Source: Glaciozyma antarctica PI12
Lineage: Eukaryota; Basidiomycota; Microbotryomycetes; Kriegeriales; Camptobasidiaceae
Reading direction: 5' to 3'
NCBI GenBank assembly: GCA_002917775.1
Contig: KZ627158.1
Location: 16,745 to 80,744 of the forward strand
Length of the DNA: 64,000 nucleotides
This document shows positions 55,686-64,000 of this stretch, in pieces. A program made the translations under genes and the position numbers. A model generated the notes under the pieces. That model searched no databases. It was not told where the DNA came from and worked only from the letters and a program-made list of their open reading frames with translations. Numbering within the stretch: the stretch's first letter is position 1; each line of letters opens with the position of its first letter.

Positions 55686-58162
55686 ATGGACACCGACCTC
55701 AAGCGATTCTCAAGCGAGGAAAAGGGCAACATCGAGGCGAACGTCTACGCCACTGAAGCCGCTCCTTCTAAGCCTTCCTATGGCGTCAAGCGCGTTATGA
55801 CCCAGCGACAGGTGAGGAACGTGTGCTTCGACGAGGGAGGAGGGAGCTGACGATGCTGTGCCCTTCTCAGGTCCAGATGTTCTCGATTGGTGCGTGGAGG
55901 ATCGCGACGAAATAGCACGGCAGCTAACACGCGGTACAGGCGGAGTGATTGGGACTTCAGTCTTCGTTGCCATCGGAGGACCTCTGAGTGAGTGCTCTGG
56001 CTGCTTCGCACGGGACGGTTTCTCACTCTTCGCTCGCAGCCAAAGCCGGCCCTCTCAACCTCTTTCTCGCCTACACTGCCTGGTGTGGGGTCATCTACTG
56101 CGTCAACGAGTGCCAGGTAACTTCTTTGAGAGCTTATGCGGGAGTCCAAGACTGACGGTGATCGCAGGCCGAAATGGTCGTCTTTCTGCCTATTGAGTCT
56201 AGTTTTTCCAGGTTTGCGACTCGCTGGGTGGACGACGCTGTCGGCTGTATGACGGCTTGGAATTATTACCTATGCATGGTGAGTTCGTGATTCGCTGCCG
56301 CGCTTGAACTACGGCTAACGCTCCTTCTCCTCGCAGACTTCTCTCCTCTGCTTCGAAGTTACCGCACTTCAGACAGTTCTGAGCTTCTGGTCAGGCGTAC
56401 GCTCTCCAAGCTCACCCGACTTGCGCGCTTTGCTGACACCTGGCCACCTAGGACATTCCCCTCTGGGCGATCCCGCTGGGAATGCTCTCCTCCTACGCAG
56501 TTCTGCACCTCTACTCCTCGCGCTGGTTTGCAGAGTCGGAATTCTGGCTCGTACTCGGCAAGATTACGTTGATGGTCGGGCTCTTCATCTTCACCTTCGT
56601 CACGATGCAAGTCCCCTACCTCGCCATCCTCGCGCAGATCACAGCTAATTCTTCTGACCGCGTTTCCAGGGTCGGAGGCAACCCTCTCCGCGTACGTCCT
56701 TTCTCAGGCAGCTTTGAATGCATCTTTAACGACAATGTTTTTGCGCAGGACGCCTTTGGATTCAGATCCTGGAGGGAGCCGGGACCCGTCAAGGAATACC
56801 TCGGTACCGGCTCATCGGGGTACTTTCAGGCGTTCTGGGTGTGTCTGCTGTCAGCCGCCTTCGCAGTCTCAGGCCCCGATATGATGTCGCTAGTTGCCGT
56901 GCGTTGTTTTTACCCAATCTCGACTACCGCCCTCGCTGACCGAACCCTCCGTCGCAGGCTGAAGCAATCAATCCTCGCAAGATAAAGAAGACTGCGTTCA
57001 AAAAGTGTCTACATCCGACTGATGATCTTTTTCGTCCTATCCTCCCTCGCCGTCGGTATCCTGTGCCCCTCAAATGATCCCATCTTGCTCGCTGCCATCG
57101 AGGCCGGAACTCCGGGTGCCGGTCGCAGTCCCTACGTCGCTGCCAGTGCGTCCTCTACCTCAGCGCGCTGAGGAATACTTACACAGCTCTCACAGTGAAC
57201 CGTCTCCAGATCCCCCGTTCTCCCACACGTCGTCAACGCCGGCATCGGTACGCACCTCGCTCCCGACCTTCGCAGAGCGTGCTGATTTCTCTGCTCCAGC
57301 CACCTCAATCTACTCCGCCGGCAGTGCGTTCTTCTTCGGTGGCTCTCGCGTTCTTCACGCCCTTTCCGTCGACGGCTACGCTCCCAGATTCATCCGTGCG
57401 TCGCCAGATCCTGGTCCAAGATCGCGTGCTGACTCTCTTTGCACAGGGCCAACCAACGCTCGAGGAGTACCTTGGGTCGCATGCCTCATCACGCTGGGGG
57501 TCGGCTGCCTCTCTTTCCTTCAAGTATCGGCGGGAACGAACCGCGTCCTCGGCTGGTTCATCAATGTCGCAACATCGTAGGCCCTCGCTCGCTTTTTCGC
57601 CGCCGGGATCTCGCTGAACGTCTTCGGCTCTCGCAGAACTCAGCTCGTGACCTGGATGATTATGAGTTTGACCTATGTCAAGTGGCGCAAGGCGATGGCG
57701 GTGCAGGGGTACTCTCGCGACGCTCTTCCTTGTGCGTTACTCGTCCTTCGCAAGCGACTTGACCGAGCTCACATCCTTTCGCAGACCGCTCCTGGTGCCA
57801 GCCCTACGCAGCCTACATCGCCCTCACCTGCTCCACCGTCGTCACCCTCTCCAACGGCTACTACGTCTTCCTCACCGGCGGCTGGTCCACCGCAGACTTG
57901 TACGTTTCTGTTCCATCTCGCTCGCTCGCTCGCTCGCTCACCCCTCTCCTACAGCCTCTTTGCCTACGGATCCCCTCTCATCTGCATCTTCGTCTTCATC
58001 GCTCGTAAGGCGACTCACCGCGTTGGGTTCGTCAAGCCCGGGGACGCCGATCTCATTACCGGCATGGCGGAAATTGCGGAGCACGAGGATAGCTTGGTGC
58101 TGTCGGAGCAGGAGAAGGAGGGTTGGACAAGGTGGCAGAGGATTAGGAGCTGGATTTTGTAG
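55686..58162 (+). CDS. Amino-acid permease (APC superfamily, fungal YAT type)
   Basis: Twelve-TM plasma-membrane amino-acid importer. Start ATG 55686 (MDTDLKRFSSEEKGNIEANV). Landmarks: KRVMTQRQVQMFSIGGVIGT (RHxQMIAIGGxIGTGLF-like, with a 19-nt exon), AGPLNLFLAYTAWCGVIYCV, ECQAEMVVFLPIESSFSRFA, DDAVGCMTAWNYYLCMTS, WVCLLSAAFAVSGPDMMSLV, AEAINPRKIKKTAFKK, VYIRLMIFFVLSSLAVGILC, YSAGSAFFFGGSRVLHALSV, DGYAPRF, VPWVACLITLGVGCLSFLQV and TQLVTWMIMSLTYVKWRKAM, ending KEGWTRWQRIRSWIL, TAG 58160-58162. About 12 exons. At 57007 one extra base after AAAAA separates AFKK from VYIRL; without it the frame is continuous, so a sequencing indel is likely. Substrate range unknown. Confidence 0.88.
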
Positions 58163-59007
58163 AGCCTTGCGAATAGAAGCAGGGTGTATGCTGGGTGCAA
58201 AGAAGGAGGACGAATGGAAGTTGCTTGACAGGCGCCTCTACCGTCGTATGTTGGCAGGTGCGAATCTAGAGCGAGCTATACCGCCGGTGCGGCGCCATAA
58301 ACCGATGGGCGACGTGCGTGCAGAAGCAGGATAGAGCAGAGGGAGTTTGCGAGCCAGCTTGCGAAGCTCATCGACGACAAGCTTTCCACGCTCAAGATTT
58401 GATCTTGGTTGAGGAACTGCCGCGAATAAACGGGGGCCCTCTACAGGAGAGGAGAACGCGTAGAGGTCGAGCGGCGCAGAGCAGGTGCGCAGGAGGCGAC
58501 GCGCGCGCCACCGAGTTCGTCTCTGACGGCTGGTAAACGAGGCCTCGAGAGGAGTACGGAGCAGCAAGAAGCGTTTGGAAATGGCGGAGAAGCTTTGCAG
58601 GGCAGGCTCGGGGAACAGCGCAGCGCCGAAGTGAGGGCTGGCTCGCTGCCGGCGTCCACCTCGCTGAGCAAGTCCTCGCACTTGAGAAGCAGAGTACCAC
58701 AGCCAGATCCAGAGCCCCGTCGTATATAGGAACGGCCTTCGAGCTCCTCCCTCCGTGCCCCGCTGCCCCGGCCCCCTACTCAAGCCGATACTCAAGAGGA
58801 TCGTCTACGTCCCCCGAAGCTGTTTGTCCCGACTGAGACTGACCCGGACAAGGTGAAGCTACTGCTTAGGGCCATTCCAGAGAATGTTCGTGGCTCGAAG
58901 AGCTCGAGGTTGAACGCGAGGTTGAGGGCGGGAGGTCAAGAGGAGACGACGTCGAGCAACTCCCTCTCTCCCTCCTCCACTCCCCGGCGACGACGACGAC
59001 GACGACG
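58163..59007. promoter_or_regulatory. Spacer upstream of Vps3844-family gene
   Basis: 845 nt. Contains a TATATA element at about 58723-58728 and a (CGA)7 run directly abutting the next ATG (58988-59008). A 185-codon minus-strand frame exists but reads as Arg/Ser-rich shadow text. Confidence 0.5.
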
Positions 59008-60612
59008 ATGAAGTTCCTCGCCCTACTCGCCTTGGTCCCAGCAGCCTTGGCAGCTGTGCCAGCTCAGATCTACCTCTCCCCGGCTCCGTCAAGCGCAGAC
59101 TCCCACATCACCCTCACCGCGCCTCAAGCCAACGCCGTCCTCGCTCACCACCTCGGCGTCGCTCAGTACGAGCGACTACCTCTCACGACGGGAGATAAGA
59201 AGTGGGAGGAGGCCCTCGGTGGGGCCTCGTGGGGCGCAGGACCCAAGATGGTCATCCTCCTCGAGTGCGGGAAAGAGGGGTGTGCAGGTGCGTGTCCTCG
59301 TCGTCCCTCTCCGCTCTCCTTGCTGACCAGACTTGCAGACTTTATCCCCGAGGAGCTCTCCAAGTCGACGCCTTATGACCTCCCCTCCCTTCCTCTCCGC
59401 GCCTGGACGTCCGTCGTCACTCTCCACTTGCACCGACTCGCCGACTCTCTCGGGCTTGACCTCGATTCCAGCGCCATCTGGGGACTCGATACGCTCGTCA
59501 AGGGTATCAAGAGCGTTGATGGCTGGATGGGCTGGGTTGGGGAGGAGCTTGGATCCGCTATCGGGTGGAAGGAGCTCAAGGTGCGTGACGAGGACCGTAG
59601 GGCGGCGAGCAGAGCTGACGCCCACAAGCAGAAGAACTTCGAGGCAGCAGTCATGCCAGAGCGCACCAAGCACGCTCTCTTGACCGACGTCGACTTCCTC
59701 GACGAGGTGCGTTCCTCGCCTCCTCTCCCAGGGCGCGCACTAACCCCCCAGCTGCAGAGCGCATCCACCCTTGTCATGGAGCTCGAGTCCCTCGCCTCCC
59801 TCGTCGACTCTCTCTCCGCCAGTTCAACCGACGATGGTCCTCAATCCGCTTCCGCCCAGATCGTCGCCCTCCATCTCACCGGCATGGCCGTGCGTTATCC
59901 CGCCCTTCTCTCCCCACCAACGCTAACTCTCCACACAGTCCATCCCCCGCTCTTCCCCCTCCTACGCCACCGCCGCCGCACTCCTCCGCTCCACCCTCTC
60001 CGCGACTCTCGCCGCCTTCCGCACTCCCGAATCCTCCGTCCTCCTCCTCACTCTCCCCCCCTACTCCCCTCCCCTCCTCCGCAAACGTACCGCCTGGCTC
60101 GCTCCTTTCTCCTCGACCCTCTCGACCCGCCCTACAGCTCTTCACAAGCGGGACATCGTCTCGGCGAGCGGCAAGGTCGCTCGTCAGGAACGGGCCACGC
60201 CGATCCCGGTCGTGCCTACTAGCTCGAGGTGCTTTGTGGATCAGGAGGAGGTGGAGAGGTTGACGGCGAACTGTTTGGGGAGGGGCAAGGCGGTGGAGGG
60301 CGTTAGTGCGAGGGGAAAGTGCTGGGTCTGCAGCTGTGGGACGACGACGGAGGAGGGCAAGTTGATCAAGTGGGCCGGAGAGGGCTGCGAGAAGGTTGAT
60401 TTGAGCTCGTGAGTTGTTTTTCCCTCGTCGAGTGGGCGGCGAGCTGATGGTGTGACGGCAGCGACTTTGTCCTACTCTTCTTCTCGGGGGTAGGATTGCT
60501 CCTTCTCCTGCTGGTCAGCGTGATGCTGCTGTACGGCGTCGGTAACGTCGAGCTCCCTGGAACGCTCGCGAGTGTTGGAGGAGGGATGGGAGGACAGTCG
60601 AAGAGGGATTAG
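59008..60612 (+). CDS. Vps3844-domain secretory-pathway membrane protein (former DUF3844)
   Basis: Start ATG 59008 gives a clear signal peptide (MKFLALLALVPAALAAVPAQ). The lumenal part includes PQANAVLAHHLGVAQYERLP, KMVILLECGKEGC and long amphipathic segments. Near the end is the Cys-rich Vps3844 motif (RCFVDQEEVERLTANCLGRG, GKCWVCSCGTTT, GCEKVDLSS), then one membrane helix (FVLLFFSGVGLLLLLLVSVM) and a short tail ending GGQSKRD, TAG 60610-60612. Type I topology, about 430-440 residues. Fungal members are annotated as vacuolar-sorting or ER membrane proteins, and a link to V-ATPase assembly factors is sometimes proposed; the exact role is not established here. Five or more exons, all joined in frame. 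Confidence 0.82.
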
Positions 60613-61180
60613 AAGTGTGCAGGATGAGGGCGTGGAATCGATTAATCGATCGAGGCTGTGAATAATGCGTGGCTGCTCTACGCTCTCTGCGCGGTCGGCG
60701 GTGTTACGCGTGCTTTTTAAATCGTGACGGTGTATGGGAGGGCGGAGATTGCTGGAGCGGCAGTCTCGAGCTCAGTCTTAGCGTGAAGCGGCCGCACGCT
60801 GGGAAGACTCTGGATCTACTCTGAGTTCCTGCTGGATGGAGGAAGTTTCAATCAAGCTAGCGCTACTTGCTCTTGTAGTAGGGACATGGACGTCAAGGCG
60901 AGGAGGTCGACTTCGCACGAGGACGAGGTTGGAAGCGCAGCCGAGTGTCGTGCTACTGGAGACGCAGGAACGACCTGTCTGAGCTTCAGCGGAATAGAGC
61001 AGGCGTAAGAGCAGACTGAAGGAGGTGGATCTGGTCGACGACCTGCGAGCGAACTGCGTCCCAAGCTCTGAGAGCATCCTGAGCAGGAGAGCAGACGCGA
61101 CGCCAGGATTACGAGCGGCTGCTCCGTCCCAGCGCCTGCCTCTCAAATCCCACCTGATCGCACAACAGTCATCCCATTCC
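60613..61180. other. Convergent spacer, Vps3844 / histone-fold gene
   Basis: 568-nt 3'-to-3' spacer. Contains ATCGATTAATCGATCGA-like short inverted sequence near 60637. No gene seen. Confidence 0.5.
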
Positions 61181-61941
61181 TCAATCCACGTCCATCTTAT
61201 CCCCCGCCGCGCTCCCTCCCGCGCTCGCAGCCTCATCAAGCTTCTTCGTCCCCGCCGTCGGAACCCCACTCTTCCTCCTCCCTTTCTTCACCGGCCCACC
61301 CTGGAATGCCGTATTCCCATGCGTACTCGGATGACTCGGGTGGTTCTCGTCCGAGGGTTCGAGGATGGAACCGCCATCTGAGAGGGCGCGGAGGGCAAGG
61401 GCGCGGGAGAGGGGGACGGTTGCTGGGATCACCTCTGCACGTCTGGGGTTAGATTCGGTGGAACGGAGGGAGGATGAGGTGCGGACCAGCGAGGTAGAAC
61501 CATTCAGGGCGACTGGCGACGGAGGCTGGTGCGAGGGGTCAGCAGGAGGAGAGGAGGAAGGCGACGCGACGTACAGAGGTCTTGGTACTTGACCAGCTTG
61601 GCCCGCTTTTGAAGGCGTGCAGTAGAGTAGGCCGTGTTGGTGAGCTTGCCGACCATGTACTCCTGCAAGCACCAAGGGAGGGGGAACCATCAGCTCGCGT
61701 TCCTCGCGTCCTCCTCACCTCTCCACCGCGCGTGCAAGGGAAAAGACCGCACCGTGGCCTTGGAGATGAGGAAAATGGCCTCCTTGGAGCACAGTCGCAC
61801 GTCCTTGTCCGCCTTGATAATCTTGTGCACGCGTGAGATGGGGAGGAGGGATACGCCAGGGTCGGCCATTGCGGCCTTTGGTGTTGCGCGCTTCTTGTCG
61901 GCGGCAGGAGCGGGTGGAGGGGCGAGTTCGGCGTCGGACAT
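61181..61941 (-). CDS. Histone-fold protein, DPB3/CHRAC-like (CBF/NF-Y family)
   Basis: Likely a small subunit that dimerises with a DPB4-type partner in DNA polymerase epsilon or an ISWI/CHRAC remodeller. Start ATG 61941 (MSDAELAPPPAPAADKKRAT). Histone fold: VSLLPISRVHKIIKADKDVR, LCSKEAIFLISKAT then, across an intron, EYMVGKLTNTAYSTARLQKR and AKLVKYQDL, followed by SVASRPEWFYLAEVIP. A Gly/Lys-rich acidic tail ends KMDVD, TGA 61183-61181. The ISRV(H/K)KIIKAD(K/P)D pattern separates it from canonical core histones; HAP5/NF-YC is the main alternative but lacks the same tail. About 200 residues. Confidence 0.8.
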
Positions 61942-62456
61942 GCTGTAGAGGGGAAGCTGGGGGGAGGTGAGTGGGGAAGGAGAGAAAGAGGTCGCGTCGT
62001 CGACTTCGTCTCTTGTTCTCCTACCCTCGCCCTCGTACCTCGACTTGGACTCTGCTGCTGCTCTGCTGCTCATAAGACACGTTCGTGGATAAGGTGAGTG
62101 CGACGTGACCCGCACCTGTGGCCGCGCTCGCGGTTGAGCTGGTAGAGCTTGCCTGGCTCGAGTCTCCTCGAGAGGAGGGAACTGATGTACCCCGCTTCCC
62201 GCAGAGCTGGAACCTCTCCTTGACGAGGATCTCCGTAGATCACTCTCGTGGCCGCTCTGCTCCCGATCTGTGAGTCTCCTACCGCAGAAGGCCACGTCCA
62301 AAGCTGATCAGTCTCCCTCCCCCAGCTCTCCCGGCCGCCGAAACTCGTTCGTACCATTCATGATGTGCAGAGAGAACTGCGAGGCTAACGATCGCTTGCG
62401 TGATAGATCCCGCCCACGCCTCCCTCGTTCTCCCTCCCTTCCTCTCTCCCCTCGCC
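61942..62456. promoter_or_regulatory. Divergent spacer, histone-fold gene / F-box gene
   Basis: 515-nt head-to-head spacer with both promoters. No gene or repeat seen. Confidence 0.5.
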
Positions 62457-63524
62457 ATGCCAATCCCTTCTCTCCCCACCGAAATCATCTCCCACATTCT
62501 CGACCTACTCGAGGCTAAACCCAATTGCTGGGATTTGGAGGTTCCGTAACGCGATCTGCGAGCCTGCTGCCTAGTCGGACGCGCGTTCCTGCACCCCGCT
62601 CGCGCGGCGCTGTACCGGACGCTCGAGGTTCACATCGGCGAGCGGCAGTACGACAGCCACGGAGCTTTCATCTACACCCCCGACAATATTTCACTCAGCC
62701 TCAGAGACACCCGCGAGGAGGACTATATTGAGGCGTCGCCAGAACACCTCTTGCGGACGCTATTCCTCTACCCTTACCTCGCCTCCCTCGTCCGTCAACT
62801 CGATATGAAGTACCTACAACAGGACACCTCCGACCTAGTCCCGGCGGTCAACATTTCAACGCTCCTCATCGGTGGCATCCTGCGCTCTTGCCCCGGTCTG
62901 GTCGCCATTCAGATCGCCAACGCTAGCGACGTCGAGATGAGAGCCGTGGGCGCTATCCTGGGATCCAGCAATTTGGAAAGGCTGCGTCGTCTGTACTTGT
63001 ATGGAGTCGGCTGCTTGGGCGCCACCAGCGGGTTATTCCTCAGCAGCATGGTCGGCTTGCGGTACCTCGCTCTCAGGTCGACGAAGCTGGACAACCTGCA
63101 CCCATCCTTCGCCCTCACATCGCTCAGCCTTGACTTCGACTCCTCCGGTCAATTTGATGAGTTCGCGAGGCACTCTCATTCATCCCTCGAGCGCCTCTCT
63201 CTCCGCATCACCTCTCCTATCGACACCTCACCCGACCTCTCCCCATTCCATCGCCTCTCCCACCTCACCCTCAACCTCTACAAAGGCAACCTTCCCCCGA
63301 ACATCACCACTCCCCCTCCCAATCTTTCCTCGTCAACCTCCCTCCGCCACCTCAGGATCGGCAACCACTTCGCCCCCGCCCTCTTCAACCCCTCCTTTCT
63401 CCCTCCCTCCCTGCACTCTCTCACCATATGGGGCAACACAATCGTTCCTGACGACCTGATCAGCTACCTCTCCCTTCCAACGGCGACGGAGCTGCGGAGG
63501 CTTGCGATCCCTTATGAGGTCTAG
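62457..63524 (+). CDS. F-box/LRR protein with an in-frame TAA in the F-box
   Basis: ATG 62457 gives MPIPSLPTEIISHILDLLEA, a good F-box first helix. After WDLEVP a TAA occurs at 62547-62549, but the frame continues (RDLRACCLVGRAFLHPARAA, LYRTLEVHIGERQYD) exactly as in the paralog at 12261-13472 (HDLCACCLVSRSFLGPARAT). LRR-like text then runs to TAG 63522-63524: GGILRSCPGLVAIQI, LERLRRLYLYGVGCLG, MVGLRYLALRSTKL, SLERLSLRITSPID, SLHSLTIWGNTIVP. Without the stop it would be a 355-residue F-box protein. A downstream start inside the LRR part is possible but would lack the F-box. So this is a pseudogene, a broken allele or an assembly error. Confidence 0.65.
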
Positions 63525-63599
63525 GGCTGGACGCGGTTGGACAAGTTGCGACTCAGACGTGCGGGCAGGGAGAGAGGCATTGAGGTCGGATGGGTGAGG

Positions 63600-63806
63600 C
63601 TAGATGGCGAGGAGACGGACGATGATGTGGACGGCGACGACGACGAGGACCAGGACCAGGAGAAATGAGGAGTGGCAGAGCGGGGGATCGGTAGGAGGAG
63701 ATGCGGCGGGTGGATAAGGACTCGCTGGAGAGGGTACTGGAGCGCGAATTGGAGAAGGCGTCGAAGCCTTGGCTGTGCTGTCACCTTTGCGAGAAACGTT
63801 GGCCAT
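63600..63806 (-). CDS. Possible small tail-anchored membrane protein
   Basis: A 68-residue frame from ATG 63806 has a short basic start (MANVSRKGDSTAK), a Pro/Ser/Ala-rich middle and a C-terminal hydrophobic helix (SSFLLVLVLVVVAVHIIVRL) ending LAI, TAG 63602-63600. That organisation resembles tail-anchored ER proteins such as RAMP4/Ysy6, but I see no diagnostic match. It could be the 3' part of a gene starting beyond 63953, since the frame stays open upstream. Convergent with the F-box gene. Confidence 0.35.
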   Translation of the reverse strand: MANVSRKGDSTAKASTPSPIRAPVPSPASPYPPAASPPTDPPLCHSSFLLVLVLVVVAVHIIVRLLAI

Positions 63807-64000
63807 TGCACTTGAGAGGAGACGCCTTCGCGAGAGGTGCGAAGCGGGGTTCGAGTGATCGCAGATCACGGCTCTCGTCTCAAGATACACAGAAGCAGCT
63901 GGAGCAGTGTGCGGGCGAGACAACCGAAGCAGAGTACCGAGAAAGCGACGCACACTCGAACGCTCCTCATCGGCCGGTCAAAGTGCTCTCCATCGCAGCC
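63807..64000. other. Right window edge
   Basis: About 190 nt to the window edge with no supported gene start; may be the 5' region or an upstream exon of the minus-strand membrane protein. Confidence 0.4.

Noticed and set aside
58238-58795. 185-codon minus-strand open frame
   Set aside because: Arg/Ser-rich text without motifs or splice structure; a GC-rich chance frame in a promoter region.

Overview
The window is nuclear DNA from a GC-rich, very intron-dense fungus. Introns are about 45-70 nt, usually start GTGCGT, GTACGT or GTGAGT, carry a CTAAC/CTGAC branch point and end CAG. That architecture, together with the gene set (short ELAC1-like tRNase Z, PTS1-tagged dienoyl-CoA isomerase, NAD formate dehydrogenase, SGNH/capsule-type membrane protein, F-box/LRR paralogs), suggests a basidiomycete yeast of the Rhodotorula/Rhodosporidium type (Microbotryomycetes). 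This is inference from content; no rRNA or marker gene is present. I see no tRNA, rRNA, CRISPR, virus or intact transposon.

Layout, left to right. 1-8.1 kb: 3' end of exportin-T (LOS1), a convergent tRNase Z, then a CLIP-170-like CAP-Gly microtubule plus-end protein. 8.4-12 kb: an SGNH-hydrolase-like membrane protein and a peroxisomal dienoyl-CoA isomerase. 12.2-15.6 kb: two divergent F-box/LRR genes, both with broken frames. 16-18.7 kb: an APC-family permease with an unusually long first intron. 19.5-26.2 kb: the Ku70 gene flanked by two inverted paralogous alpha/beta-hydrolase genes. 26.4-33.2 kb: sphingosine-1-phosphate lyase, a THO1-like SAP protein and the DBP10 RNA helicase. 34.1-34.5 kb: an assembly gap that cuts an unidentified gene (34.5-36.4 kb). 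36.7-43.5 kb: WDR6/RTT10 and a BMT5-like rRNA methyltransferase. 43.9-48.8 kb: a sugar transporter and formate dehydrogenase, both containing exons of only 2-3 nt. 48.9-49.5 kb: diverged tandem repeats and a long CT microsatellite. 49.6-58.2 kb: a C2H2 zinc-finger factor, a protein kinase with a frame-breaking 16-bp duplication, and an amino-acid permease. 59-64 kb: a Vps3844-family protein, a DPB3/CHRAC-like histone-fold protein, a third F-box gene with an in-frame stop, and a possible small membrane protein.

Themes. Several genes concern RNA maturation (exportin-T, tRNase Z, WDR6 partner of tRNA 2'-O-methylation, DBP10, BMT5, THO1). Ku70 and the DPB3-like protein are DNA repair/replication factors. 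Transport is represented by three multi-pass carriers. There is no operon-like logic; neighbours share short divergent or convergent intergenic regions.

The strongest novel observations are the 2-3 nt microexons, the inverted hydrolase pair around Ku70, and an unexpectedly high number of small frame lesions in otherwise conserved genes. Three of these lesions are in-frame TAA codons. Many are most simply draft-assembly errors, but at least the 16-bp kinase duplication and the recurring F-box lesions deserve checking. I did not find a clear previously undescribed multi-gene system.
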